From Rhodococcus sp. G-MC3 (GTDB lineage Bacteria; Actinomycetota; Actinomycetes; Mycobacteriales; Mycobacteriaceae), in assembly GCF_030063335.1 (NCBI RefSeq), contig NZ_JASISW010000019.1, positions 50,710 to 114,709 of the forward strand: a stretch of DNA of 64,000 bases. The letters run 5' to 3'. This document shows positions 1 to 9,331 of the stretch, piece after piece. The notes below the pieces were generated by a model. That model searched no databases, was not told the origin of the DNA, and saw only the letters and a list, made by a program, of their open reading frames with translations. Each line of letters starts with the position of its first letter. Position 1 is the first letter of the stretch. The position numbers and the translations under genes are program-made.

Positions 1-1022
1 GCTACGAGTTCGAGGGCAAAATTCCGCGGATCACGTACGCCGAGGCGATGCGTCGTTACGGCTCCGACAAGCCCGACCTCCGATTCGACATCGAGTTGGT
101 CGAGTGCACAGACTTTTTCTCCGACACCGCGTTCCGAGTGTTCCAGGCACCTTACGTTGGCGCCGTGGTCATGCCGGGAGGTGCGTCGCAGCCGCGTAAG
201 CAACTCGACAAGTGGCAGGAGTTCGCCAAGCAGCGCGGGCACAAGGGACTGGCCTACGTTCTTGTGGCCGAGGACGGCACACTGGGTGGACCTGTCGCAA
301 AGAACCTCACCGACGCCGAGCGTGACGGTATCGCAACGCATGTCGGCGCGAAGCCCGGCGACGCGATCTTCTTCTCCGCAGGACCGATCAAGGCCTCGCG
401 TGGTCTGCTCGGCGCGGTTCGTGGCGAAATCGCCCGCAAGCTCGATCTGATCGACCCGAAGGCATGGGCCTTCGTATGGGTTGTCGACGCGCCGCTCTTC
501 GAGCCGACATCCGACGCCACCGCCAGCGGAGATGTCGCCGTGGGTTCCGGTGCCTGGACCGCGGTCCACCACGCATTCACCTCACCGAAGCCCGAGTCGA
601 TGGAGAACTTCGACACCGAGCCAGGGAAAGCGCTTGCGTATGCCTACGACATCGTCTGCAACGGCAACGAAATCGGTGGCGGCAGTATTCGTATCCACCG
701 GAAGGACATTCAGGAACGTGTCTTCGCGGTCATGGGAATCGGCGTGGAAGAAGCGCAGGAGAAGTTCGGCTTTCTTCTCGACGCCTTCAGCTACGGCGCA
801 CCGCCACACGGCGGAATTGCATTCGGCTGGGACCGCATCACAGCATTGCTCGCCGGTGTCGATTCGATCCGCGAGGTCATTGCGTTTCCGAAGTCCGGTG
901 GCGGTGTCGACCCGCTGACGGATGCGCCCGCGCCGATCACCCCGCACCAGCGCAAAGAATCCGGTATCGATGCAAAGCCGGAGAAGAAGGAAGACAAGCA
1001 GATCGAGGCAGACGCGGAGTAG
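1..1022 (+). CDS. aspS: aspartyl-tRNA synthetase, C-terminal part (5' end outside window)
   Basis: The reading frame is already open at base 3, so the N-terminal anticodon-binding domain and the first class II motif lie upstream of the window. The protein charges tRNA-Asp (or, in the non-discriminating form common in actinobacteria, also tRNA-Asn) in the cytosol. Visible family marks are [12 protein letters not shown] at the start, the GAD-type insertion domain in the middle, the late stretch [13 protein letters not shown], and class II motif 3 as AFGWDRI near the end. The C-terminal tail [19 protein letters not shown] is typical of bacterial AspRS and is followed by a charged extension. A strong hairpin terminator follows 17 bases after the stop. 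The assignment is secure; only the start is missing. Confidence 0.97.
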   Translation, partial: YEFEGKIPRITYAEAMRRYGSDKPDLRFDIELVECTDFFSDTAFRVFQAPYVGAVVMPGGASQPRKQLDKWQEFAKQRGHKGLAYVLVAEDGTLGGPVAKNLTDAERDGIATHVGAKPGDAIFFSAGPIKASRGLLGAVRGEIARKLDLIDPKAWAFVWVVDAPLFEPTSDATASGDVAVGSGAWTAVHHAFTSPKPESMENFDTEPGKALAYAYDIVCNGNEIGGGSIRIHRKDIQERVFAVMGIGVEEAQEKFGFLLDAFSYGAPPHGGIAFGWDRITALLAGVDSIREVIAFPKSGGGVDPLTDAPAPITPHQRKESGIDAKPEKKEDKQIEADAE

Positions 1023-1038
1023 CGTCGCCCGATGTTCG

Positions 1039-1076
1039 AGACAGCCCCCGCCGCGACTCCACGGCGGGGGCTGTCT
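1039..1076 (+). terminator. rho-independent terminator of aspS
   Basis: Perfect 15-bp inverted repeat (1039-1053 and 1062-1076) with an 8-base loop. It is very GC-rich and begins 17 bases after the aspS stop. There is no long T-tract, as is usual in actinobacteria. It may also serve the leftward gene ending at 1116. Confidence 0.8.
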
Positions 1077-1115
1077 CTGCATCGATCGCGCTGTCGACTA
1101 CGTGTCGACGATGAA

Positions 1116-2045
1116 TCAGGTTGCGGGCGAGACAAATCCGCCCGACAGAACGCGGTATGCATAGGTCATCGCAATGAGAGACATCGGCACCGTGAAAATG
1201 AGGCCGAGGCCGCAGGGGATCGCCCCGACGACATTGATTGCCGCGAGTGCCAAGAACAGCAGTGCCAGTTGCACGGGTGCGCGTGCGATGAGGCTCGCAT
1301 TCGTGATGACAGCGGTGTGGAAGGCCAGCCCACGATCGAGCAACAGTTGGAGCACGAACCAGAACATGATGCCGATCACGAGACCGATTGCGATCGAGAA
1401 AAAATAATTGTCGAGTAGCGACGTTGCGGCATTCACGACCGAAAGCAGAACGGCAGAGATCGCGATGTTGCCTACGTTACGCAGCCGCCAGAACGATCCG
1501 AAGTGTGGTCTCAATCCGTCCAATTCGAGAAGGGACCCTCGTACGAGCACAGCGCCGGCGAAATATCCGACGACTCCGATGGCGGCGGTTCCGATCGTCA
1601 CGGACCAGGTCACACCGGCGTTGTCGAATTCGGCACCGTAACTCGAGTTTTCGAGAGCGCTGGACGAGAACAGGGCCGTGAGGACGACGACGATGGCGAT
1701 GATGTAGAGGACGACCAGCACGGCAGCGTACAGGCCCATGAAGCCAAGCCATACACCGATGTTGGCGACGAATTTTTTCCACCCGTACTTGATCGCCTCG
1801 CCCGCGCGTAGAGCAGCCGGCGCTGCATTCATCGGGGGGCCGGTATAGCCCCATGGGTCTTGCTGTGGGTACTGGGTGAAGTTGCCTGCCGGGGGAAGGA
1901 AGCTCCCAGGCGGATACGCGCCCGGCGGCGGGTAATTCGACTGCGACGATTGGTAGTTGGTGGGCTGGGTGAACCCACCGAGATCCGGATTCCCGCCCTG
2001 CTGTGGATCGTGGCCACCGGCCCCGCTCGGTTGGTCGTTCACCAT
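1116..2045 (-). CDS. multi-pass membrane protein with Pro/Gly/Gln-rich N-terminus
   Basis: 309 residues. The first ~75 residues are low-complexity and rich in P, G, Q, N and Y (NYPPPGAYPPG). The rest carries about six hydrophobic segments between residues ~95 and 300 (for example AAVLVVLYIIAIVVVLTALF and FFSIAIGLVIGIMFWFVLQL). I recognise no enzymatic motif. This layout, a disordered proline-rich cytosolic N-terminus before a membrane bundle, is common among uncharacterised actinobacterial envelope proteins. It lies just downstream of, and in the same direction as, the RDD protein gene (2216-2872), but a terminator hairpin separates them, so the two are probably independent units. The ATG at 2045 is the only reasonable start. 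Function unknown. Confidence 0.85.
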   Translation of the reverse strand: MVNDQPSGAGGHDPQQGGNPDLGGFTQPTNYQSSQSNYPPPGAYPPGSFLPPAGNFTQYPQQDPWGYTGPPMNAAPAALRAGEAIKYGWKKFVANIGVWLGFMGLYAAVLVVLYIIAIVVVLTALFSSSALENSSYGAEFDNAGVTWSVTIGTAAIGVVGYFAGAVLVRGSLLELDGLRPHFGSFWRLRNVGNIAISAVLLSVVNAATSLLDNYFFSIAIGLVIGIMFWFVLQLLLDRGLAFHTAVITNASLIARAPVQLALLFLALAAINVVGAIPCGLGLIFTVPMSLIAMTYAYRVLSGGFVSPAT

Positions 2046-2158
2046 TGCCCCCTCGCTTGCTGTTCCGACTCGGTCGAGCCAGAACCTTACGGCCAGAGGC
2101 GATACGTTGGATACCGCACAGTCTGATCTGCCGTGCCGAACGGCAGCGGGTCAAATAT

Positions 2159-2201
2159 GCGAAGCGGGCCATCCAGGTAGTTCTTGGATGGCCCGCTTCG
2201 C
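2159..2201 (-). terminator. terminator hairpin after the RDD gene
   Basis: Perfect 17-bp inverted repeat (2159-2175 and 2185-2201) with a 9-base loop, placed 15 bases beyond the stop of the leftward RDD gene and before the next leftward gene. Strong stem, no clear T-run. Confidence 0.75.
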
Positions 2202-2215
2202 GTCGAACTATGGGA

Positions 2216-2872
2216 TCACTTGGTGGAGACGACCTGCGTTCCGCCCGCGAGTTCGTCATGCTTGCCCTGCTTGGTAGGGCTGGAATTGATGGTGACTGCA
2301 ATGACGATTTCGGCGATGAATACCAGTAAGCCACCGAGAATCGGAATGATGTTCAGTAGCAGGAAGGCATTGCGCTTGGCGGCCTCGGCCTGGGTCGGGT
2401 GGCCGCCCGCAGCGCCGAGAGTCCGAAGACCGAGGAGCTGTTTGCCGAAGGTCTGTCCTCGGCTCGATTCGAGGAAGACAAAGTACGCAAAGCCTAGAAC
2501 AGCCGAAACCAGTCCGAAGATGAACTGCCCGACGAATCCGCTCGGAGAAACGGCGTAGACGATGGCTGCAACGATCGCGACGATGATTCCATCGACCAGG
2601 CGTGCCAAAAATCGCTTCAGCAGGGTACCGGGTTGACCTCCGCCTGGCAGCTGAGAACCGGCACCGTAAGCCGCGTTGCCCGCTGCAGGCGGCGGTGGGT
2701 AATTGCCGGGCGGTGGGTAGTTGCCGGGCGGTGGGTAGTTGCCGGGCGGTGGGGAATTACCGGGCGGTGGGTAGCTGCCGGGAGGTGGGTACCCACCAGC
2801 CGGATTCTGCGGGTACTGCGGCTGGTTCGGATCGGAACCGTACTGCGGCCCGTTTGGTGGGTTTTCGCTCAC
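2216..2872 (-). CDS. RDD family membrane protein with PPPGNY repeats
   Basis: 218 residues. Residues ~1-75 are a Pro/Gly-rich tail built from tandem six-residue units of the type PPPGNY/PPPGSY. The C-terminal ~140 residues form an RDD domain with three hydrophobic segments (LVDGIIVAIVAAIVYAV, GQFIFGLVSAVLGFAYFVFL, LLLNIIPILGGLLVFIAEIV); the family's conserved Arg and Asp are seen in ARLVDG just before the first segment. RDD proteins are small membrane proteins of mostly unknown role; some are implicated in ion or solute transport. The gene diverges from the DUF2126 gene, so the ~200-bp space 2873-3076 should hold both promoters. The repeat tract is encoded by an 18-bp tandem repeat listed separately. 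Confidence 0.88.
   Translation of the reverse strand: MSENPPNGPQYGSDPNQPQYPQNPAGGYPPPGSYPPPGNSPPPGNYPPPGNYPPPGNYPPPPAAGNAAYGAGSQLPGGGQPGTLLKRFLARLVDGIIVAIVAAIVYAVSPSGFVGQFIFGLVSAVLGFAYFVFLESSRGQTFGKQLLGLRTLGAAGGHPTQAEAAKRNAFLLLNIIPILGGLLVFIAEIVIAVTINSSPTKQGKHDELAGGTQVVSTK
2701..2790 (-). repeat. 18-bp tandem repeat encoding PPPGNY units
   Basis: Five consecutive 18-bp units, starting at 2701, 2719, 2737, 2755 and 2773, each a variant of agttgccgggcggtgggt on the + strand. A decayed sixth unit lies at 2683-2700. The unit is a multiple of three, so copy-number change would alter tail length but not frame. Confidence 0.9.
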
Positions 2873-3076
2873 GGAATGTCCCCTCGACTGGAGTTTGGCT
2901 GTGCATGTACGAACACCTTATTTTCAGGCTGAGCGAACCGCACTCGACGGGGTGTGTCAAGCATTACGCGCGTCGCTGGCATGCACGATTCGGACACGAT
3001 CTCACTGAGCGAGCGTGACGAGCGACCTCTAAGGTTGAAGTTTCTTACCCATACCGGGATATGTAAGGGGCTCGCC

Positions 3077-6000
3077 GTGGGCATCAAAGTCGCACTGGAA
3101 CACCGAACAGGCTATGCGTTCGATCGAATGGTGCAGGTGTACCCGCACGAGATTCGGCTTCGGCCCGCGCCGCACTCGCGGACACCGATCGAAGCCTATT
3201 CACTGAAGATCGAACCTGCAGAGCATTTCATCAACTGGCAGCAGGATGTTTTCGGAAACTTTCTGGCTCGTGTCGTCTTCCCCGAGCGAACCGACCACAT
3301 GTCGATCACCGTGGGTCTCGTCGCCGATATGGCAGTGATCAACCCGCTGGACTTTTTCGTCGAGGACTGGGCGGAACACTTCGGGTTCGCGTACGAGGCG
3401 GACGATCTCCCCGATCTGGAGCCGTACCTGCGACCGGTGGACGAGGACGGTGTCGGTAGCGGACCTGGACCGATCGTCACTGCGTGGGTCGAGAAGCTCG
3501 AGGCCGCAGCGCGTGAGCGCGGCGACAAGCTGCGCACGATCGATTTCCTGGTGATGGCCAATCACGCTGTCATGTCCGACATCGGCTATTCCGTTCGTAT
3601 GGAGCCCGGCGTTCAAACGCCCGATCACACCCTTACCAGTGCTGTCGGTTCGTGCCGCGACTCAGCATGGTTGCTGGTGTCGATTCTGCGGCAGATGGGC
3701 CTGGCAGCACGCTTCGTCTCCGGATATCTCGTGCAACTTGCGTCGGACATCAAGTCCTTGGACGGACCGTCCGGACCGGCAGCAGACTTCACCGATCTAC
3801 ATGCGTGGACCGAGGTGTACCTACCCGGCGCAGGGTGGGTCGGGATGGACCCGACATCCGGTCTCTTCGCCGGCGAAGGCCACATTCCGCTCTCGGCAAC
3901 CCCTCATCCATCCACCGCAGCAGCGATTTCCGGCGCGACGAGCAAATGCAAGGCCGAGCTGGATTTCTCGAACACCGTGGTGCGTGTGCACGAAGACCCA
4001 CGCACCACGCTGCCGTACACCCCGGAACAGTGGGAGTCGATCCTGGCAACGGCGTCGGTGTTGGACAAGAAGATGGCGGGCCAAGACATTCGCCTGACCG
4101 TCGGAGGGGAGCCCACGTTCGTTGCAATCGAGAATCAGGATTCGCCCGAGTGGAACACCACTGCCGACGGTCCGCACAAACGTCTCCTCGCGAGTGCGCT
4201 CGCCGAACGCATGCGCACCATCTACGCTCCGGACGGATTGGTTCAACGCAGCCAAGGAAAGTGGTACCCGGGAGAGCCCTTGCCTCGGTGGCAAGTCGGA
4301 ATGTTCTGGCGAACGGACGGCGAATCCCTCTGGCGTGACGCCGATCTCATCGCCGATCCCTGGCTCCCCGACGGCGAGCGCCCGGCCGCGGTGGCGTCCA
4401 CGGCATCGCGTGACCTGGTGGCCACGCTGGTCGAGAGTCTCGGGTTGCCACCAGAGCAAGCGCGTCCGGCCTACGAGGATCCGTTGGTTCGGCTACTCGA
4501 TCTGGTGCGCGCACCCTACGGTGACCCTCCTGCAGACGGTGACGATCTGGAGCCGGGCGTCGACACCGCCGACGCCCGAGCAGCGTTGTTGGCCAAACTC
4601 GATTCCACCACGGACGAGCCCGCGGCGTTCGTCCTACCGATCAGCCGCACGCCCGACGGAACCGGGTGGCAGAGCGCGGACTGGCGGCTGCGCCGAGGCC
4701 GCCTCGTGCTGCTCGAAGGCGACTCACCCGCAGGACTTCGCCTGCCGTTGAGCGCGATTTCCTGGACCGGCGGCCCCCCTGCGAACCCTGCCGACCCGAC
4801 GGCGCCGACAGAACCGCTACATGCGCAGCAGTTGACCCAGCGGCCACCTCGACCGGTGGATCCGGTGGAAGCCCGCTACGCACGTCTGGTCGAGTCGAAT
4901 GTCGCAGGCGCAGTCGGTGGCAACGACGTCACCGCATTGGTCGCTGAAGTCCGCGATGGCATCCTGCATGTGTTCATGCCTCCGATGGATCGGCTGGAGG
5001 ACTTCGCGGAACTCGTCGAACGGGTGGAGAACGCAGCGTCGGCAATCGACACGCCCGTCGTCATCGAGGGGTACGGGCCGCCGTCGGATCCGCGCATTCA
5101 AACCCTGACGGTCACGCCCGACCCGGGCGTCATCGAGGTCAACCTACAACCGTCGTCCTCGTGGGCGGAGCAGAACGAATTGATGGAAACCCTCTACCGG
5201 GAGGCCCGCCAATCTCGTTTGACCACAGAAGGATTCGACAACGACGGCACCACCCGCGGTACCGGGGGCGGCAACCACATCACTCTCGGCGGAGTGACGC
5301 CGTCGGATTCCCCGGTGCTGCGAAGGCCGGATCTACTCGTCTCGATGCTCACCCACTGGCAGCGGCACCCGTCGCTCTCCTACCTGTTTTCGGGACGATT
5401 CATCGGAACCACATCTCAGGCTCCCCGCGCCGATGAGGGCAGAGAAGAATCACTGTACGAACTCGAGGTGGCGTTCAGTGAGATCGAGCGACTGACCGGT
5501 CCTGATCGCACGGCCTCTCCCTGGATCGTCGATCGCGCGCTTCGGCATCTTCTGACCGACATCACCGGCAACACGCACCGCGCCGAGTTCTGCATCGACA
5601 AGCTCTACAGCCCCGACAGCACCCGGGGACGGCTCGGACTTCTCGAGCTGCGAGGCTTCGAGATGCCACCACACCACCAGATGGCGATGGTGCAATCGCT
5701 TCTCGTTCGGTCTCTGGTGTCGAGGTTCTGGGACGAACCATTGAAAGCGCCGCTCATCCGACACGGTGCGAACCTTCACGGCCGATATATGCTCCCGCAC
5801 TTCGTCATCAGCGACATCGGACGCGTTGCCGAAGATCTGCGCGAGCACGATATCGACTTCGACACCAGCTGGCTCGAGCCCTTCACCGAGTTCCGGTTCC
5901 CGCGTCTCGGGACCACCGTGATCGGTGACGCTGAAATGGAGTTACGCGGAGCCATCGAACCCTGGAACACTCTCGGCGAAGAGTCGACTTCCTCGGGCAC

Positions 6001-6472
6001 TGCGCGCTACGTGGATTCGTCCGTCGAACGCATCCAGGTGAAGATCACCGCTGCCGACGAAGGCCGCTACATGGTGACCTGCAACGGGGTACCGGTGCCG
6101 ATGCTACGAACGGAACGCCAGGACGAACAGGTTGCTGGTGTCCGGTATCGGGCGTGGCAACCACCGAGCGCGCTTCACCCGACCATCGCGGTACAGAGCC
6201 CACTCCGCTTCGATCTCATCGAAAAGCAGACCGGCCGTGCGGTCGGCGGGTGCAGCTATCACGTTGTTCACCCTGGTGGCAGGTCCTACGACGGCCCTCC
6301 GGTCAACTCGGTGGAAGCCGAAGCACGCCGAAACGGACGGTTCGAAGAGGGCGGGTTCACCGCAGGGAAGGTCGACATAGCAAGATTGCTCGAGATGCAT
6401 GCTCGACAATCGATCGACGTCACCGCGCCCGGCATGTTGGACCTCCGTCGCACGGGCGTCTACTCCGGATAG
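3077..6472 (+). CDS. large transglutaminase-like / DUF2126 protein
   Basis: About 1131 residues from the GTG at 3077, which has taagggg six bases upstream and gives the family's usual beginning GIKVALEHRTGYAFDR. An upstream in-frame ATG at 2954 would add ~40 residues that do not look conserved. The N-terminal third is a transglutaminase-like fold with a complete Cys-His-Asp triad: GSCRDS (C193), DLHAWTE (H242) and MDPTSG (D258). The C-terminal two thirds are DUF2126, including GGNHITLGG, RRPDLLVSMLTHWQRHPSLS and LLELRGFEMPPHHQM. The protein is large and soluble with no signal peptide. It heads a cluster with the permuted ATP-grasp/alpha-E gene and a second, small transglutaminase. Such clusters have been proposed to build or trim amide (peptide-like) linkages, but the substrate is unknown. 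Confidence 0.92.
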   Translation: MGIKVALEHRTGYAFDRMVQVYPHEIRLRPAPHSRTPIEAYSLKIEPAEHFINWQQDVFGNFLARVVFPERTDHMSITVGLVADMAVINPLDFFVEDWAEHFGFAYEADDLPDLEPYLRPVDEDGVGSGPGPIVTAWVEKLEAAARERGDKLRTIDFLVMANHAVMSDIGYSVRMEPGVQTPDHTLTSAVGSCRDSAWLLVSILRQMGLAARFVSGYLVQLASDIKSLDGPSGPAADFTDLHAWTEVYLPGAGWVGMDPTSGLFAGEGHIPLSATPHPSTAAAISGATSKCKAELDFSNTVVRVHEDPRTTLPYTPEQWESILATASVLDKKMAGQDIRLTVGGEPTFVAIENQDSPEWNTTADGPHKRLLASALAERMRTIYAPDGLVQRSQGKWYPGEPLPRWQVGMFWRTDGESLWRDADLIADPWLPDGERPAAVASTASRDLVATLVESLGLPPEQARPAYEDPLVRLLDLVRAPYGDPPADGDDLEPGVDTADARAALLAKLDSTTDEPAAFVLPISRTPDGTGWQSADWRLRRGRLVLLEGDSPAGLRLPLSAISWTGGPPANPADPTAPTEPLHAQQLTQRPPRPVDPVEARYARLVESNVAGAVGGNDVTALVAEVRDGILHVFMPPMDRLEDFAELVERVENAASAIDTPVVIEGYGPPSDPRIQTLTVTPDPGVIEVNLQPSSSWAEQNELMETLYREARQSRLTTEGFDNDGTTRGTGGGNHITLGGVTPSDSPVLRRPDLLVSMLTHWQRHPSLSYLFSGRFIGTTSQAPRADEGREESLYELEVAFSEIERLTGPDRTASPWIVDRALRHLLTDITGNTHRAEFCIDKLYSPDSTRGRLGLLELRGFEMPPHHQMAMVQSLLVRSLVSRFWDEPLKAPLIRHGANLHGRYMLPHFVISDIGRVAEDLREHDIDFDTSWLEPFTEFRFPRLGTTVIGDAEMELRGAIEPWNTLGEESTSSGTARYVDSSVERIQVKITAADEGRYMVTCNGVPVPMLRTERQDEQVAGVRYRAWQPPSALHPTIAVQSPLRFDLIEKQTGRAVGGCSYHVVHPGGRSYDGPPVNSVEAEARRNGRFEEGGFTAGKVDIARLLEMHARQSIDVTAPGMLDLRRTGVYSG

Positions 6473-6589
6473 CAGTGGCGCGATCGAACAGCGAGTCGAA
6501 CCGGTGACGATTACCGGCCGTTCCTGCGTACTCACCGCGAGGTGGCGCAACCCGGCATGGAATCGCCCTACGGAAGGAATGACGACTCG

Positions 6590-9331
6590 ATGGTGCCCGT
6601 GGATGCAAGGGACTCCGGATCCGGTGCTGCACTGGGCAGTCCCGGAGCGGGCGGTGGTGAGTCCGGTGCTGGCCGGCCCGGCGGCCCACGGCAGGCATCG
6701 GTCCAGGTGATCTCCGAATATCGAAACCGCCGGGGATCTCTGCCGTGGGACGCGGTTCGCCACGACGAACTCCTCGACGACGCCGGCGTCGTACGCCCAC
6801 AGTGGGCCGAACTCGTGGCGGGTCTCGACGAGAGCGGACGAGGCGGCGAGCGCGCGCTTCAATCGCGTGTCCGCAGGCTCGTCGACGACCACGGAATCAC
6901 GTACAACCCGATCCCGGCCGACGGGTCGGACAGCGTCGTCACGCCGGTTCGATGGGGTCTCGACGGGATTCCGTTGGTGCTCGCCGCCGACGACTGGGAC
7001 CGACTCGAAGCCGGACTCGTTCAGCGCTCCGGTTTGCTCGACGCCCTTCTGACCGACATCTACGGTCCGATGCAGACCGTCAGGAAGGGTCTCGTCCCGC
7101 CTGAATTGATATTTGCCGACCCCGGCTACGTTCGAGCGGCGCACGGCATCACCATTCCCGGGCCGCGCCAACTCTTCATCCATGCGGCTGACGTCGGCCG
7201 CGGCTCCGACGGGCAATTCCGGGTAGTGGCCGATCGCACCCAAGCACCGTCGGGAATCGGCTATGCACTTGCTGATCGCCGCGTGATGTCGCGTGCAACT
7301 CCCGAACTGTTCCAGGACACGAATCCGAGACCCCTCTCGACCTTTGCGCGCGCTGTTCGGTTGGCCCTGATCGATGCCGCGCCTGCATCGGCGGAGGACC
7401 CGGTCGTCGTCGTGCTCAGTCCTGGAAGCCATTCCGAGACGGCATTCGATCAGGCATATCTGGCGACAGTGCTCGGATTCCCACTTGTCGAGAACGCCGA
7501 TCTCGTCGTACGCGACGGTTGCCTTTGGATGCGTTCGCTCGGGAAGCTTCGCCGAGTCGATGTGGTACTTCGGCGGGTCGACGCAGGATTCATCGACCCA
7601 CTCGATTTGCGCCCCGACACCAGGCTCGGTGTGGTCGGCCTCGTGGAGGTGCTCCGGCGCGGAGCGGTGACGGTGGTGAACACCATGGGAAGCGGAGTGC
7701 TGGAAAATCCCGCGCTGCATTCGCTGTTGCCTGCGCTGAGCCGTGCATTGCTCGACGAGGATCTCCTGCTCGAGTCGACTCCGTCGGTATGGGGAGGCGA
7801 GGCGAACGGACTGTCGCACTTGATCTCGCGCGTGCGTTCGCTGGTCTTTCGGTCGGTTTCCACTCGGGAGACCGTCGTCGGGCACGATCTCGACGATGCT
7901 GCTGCAGAACGGTTCGCCGCGCGATTGCAGTCGCAGCCGTGGGCGTGGGTGGGCCAGGACGTCCCCGAGTTCGGGGTCGCCCCGTCGGGCTCTGGTTTCG
8001 GGGGAGACGTCGGCGGCGCCGAAGTCGGCATCAGGTTGTTCACCGTGGCGCAGCGCGTCGGGTACACGCCAATGGCCGGCGGGCTCGGCCAGGTCTTGGT
8101 GACCTCGCCGGTTGCCGAGCCCTTGACCACCGTGGCATCCAAGGACGTCTGGGTCCGATCGGTCGAGAGAGTGACTCCCGCCGACTCGGCCCCGCACACA
8201 CCGCCTGCTTCGGTGGAAGAGCTACCGCAGTACGCGGCGGCCACAGCGATCGACGATGTCAGCAGCCCGCGCGTGCTAGGCGACCTGTTCTGGTTCGGAA
8301 GGTACAGCGAACGCGCCGAGGACATGACGAGACTGCTGATCGCCGCGCGCGAGCGGCACCAGGACTACCGCTCGATGCCTTGGATCGACGGTAGCGACAG
8401 CCTCCCGATCCTGCTCGAAGCGGTGACGCGAGTGTCGGTTACCGGACCGGGATTTCTCGACGAGAGCATCCGAGACAGCGCTCTTGCGGAGTTCCGCTCG
8501 CTGACGTTGTCGGTGAATCGCCTCGGCTCCCTAGCTCAGTCGGTCGATCGACTGCAGCAGGCAGCACGAGGAGTTCGCGATCAGCTGTCCAACGACACGT
8601 GGGCGGTACTCAACCGAATAGACACCGCATTGGAGGAACTTGCCGATTCCAGTCCGGGAAACGGCGCTCAGCTCGCATCCTCGCAATCCGCCGTGCTCCG
8701 TGGTCTCCTCTCGCTGACCGGCTTGGCCTCGGAGTCCATGGTCCGCGATCCTGGGTGGTACCTCATGGATTCCGGCAAGCGCATCGAGCGCGGTCTCCAG
8801 CTGACAGCACTGCTGTCCGCGACCCTCAGTCATGCGTTGACGCCGTCGACCGAACAGGCTGTCATCGACTCGGTGCTCTCGGCCGCGGAGTCGTCGGTAA
8901 TCTACCGTCGACGCAATCGGGGACGAGCCCGTATCGCAGCCGTGGCCGAGCTTCTCCTGTTCGACGAGGGCAATCCACGCTCTCTCGTCTACCAACTCGA
9001 CCGGCTCAAAGACGACCTCGGTGCCCTACCCGATGCGTCGGGCACCTCGCGCGGCGAACAACTCGTCGAGCAAATCACGGCGCGGCTTCGTCGGGTCGAC
9101 CCCGGTGACCTGGAATCGGTCGATCCGTCCGGACGTCGCGTGGAACTGGTGGAACTCGTCGACGGAATTCACGCGCAGTTGGAGGACTTGTCGAAGGTCA
9201 TTCTTGCCACCCACATGGTCCTTCCTGGTGGAACGCAGCCGCTGTGGGGAACGGCTGGACGCCGAGCCAATCAGCGTGTGCAGGCATCCAACAAGAACGG
9301 CAGTGGATCGAAGAACGGTGATAGAGCATGA
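6590..9331 (+). CDS. circularly permuted ATP-grasp protein fused to alpha-E domain
   Basis: About 913 residues from the ATG at 6590, which has ggaagga upstream; a GTG at 6542 or ATG at 6557 are alternatives that only lengthen a Gly/Ser-rich leader. The N-terminal half is a circularly permuted ATP-grasp of the DUF404/DUF407 type (NPIPADGSDSVVTPVRWGLD, GPRQLFIHAADVGRG, VVADRTQAPSGIGYAL, VVVLSPGSHSETAFDQAYLA, NTMGSGVLENPALH). The C-terminal ~330 residues, from DLFWFGRYSERAEDMTRLL, are an all-helical alpha-E domain. ATP-grasp enzymes activate a carboxylate as acyl phosphate to form an amide bond. In many genomes the two domains are separate genes; here they are fused. Its stop overlaps the next gene by 4 bases (ATGA), so the two are translationally coupled. 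Confidence 0.93.
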   Translation: MVPVDARDSGSGAALGSPGAGGGESGAGRPGGPRQASVQVISEYRNRRGSLPWDAVRHDELLDDAGVVRPQWAELVAGLDESGRGGERALQSRVRRLVDDHGITYNPIPADGSDSVVTPVRWGLDGIPLVLAADDWDRLEAGLVQRSGLLDALLTDIYGPMQTVRKGLVPPELIFADPGYVRAAHGITIPGPRQLFIHAADVGRGSDGQFRVVADRTQAPSGIGYALADRRVMSRATPELFQDTNPRPLSTFARAVRLALIDAAPASAEDPVVVVLSPGSHSETAFDQAYLATVLGFPLVENADLVVRDGCLWMRSLGKLRRVDVVLRRVDAGFIDPLDLRPDTRLGVVGLVEVLRRGAVTVVNTMGSGVLENPALHSLLPALSRALLDEDLLLESTPSVWGGEANGLSHLISRVRSLVFRSVSTRETVVGHDLDDAAAERFAARLQSQPWAWVGQDVPEFGVAPSGSGFGGDVGGAEVGIRLFTVAQRVGYTPMAGGLGQVLVTSPVAEPLTTVASKDVWVRSVERVTPADSAPHTPPASVEELPQYAAATAIDDVSSPRVLGDLFWFGRYSERAEDMTRLLIAARERHQDYRSMPWIDGSDSLPILLEAVTRVSVTGPGFLDESIRDSALAEFRSLTLSVNRLGSLAQSVDRLQQAARGVRDQLSNDTWAVLNRIDTALEELADSSPGNGAQLASSQSAVLRGLLSLTGLASESMVRDPGWYLMDSGKRIERGLQLTALLSATLSHALTPSTEQAVIDSVLSAAESSVIYRRRNRGRARIAAVAELLLFDEGNPRSLVYQLDRLKDDLGALPDASGTSRGEQLVEQITARLRRVDPGDLESVDPSGRRVELVELVDGIHAQLEDLSKVILATHMVLPGGTQPLWGTAGRRANQRVQASNKNGSGSKNGDRA

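Noticed and set aside
2701..2790. CRISPR-like array from regular 18-bp repeats
   Set aside because: The units are contiguous with no spacers and are in frame within the RDD gene.
6104..8197. 697-residue open frame on the - strand
   Set aside because: It lies antisense to the DUF2126 and ATP-grasp genes, is rich in Arg and His, and has no domain; it is a high-GC shadow.
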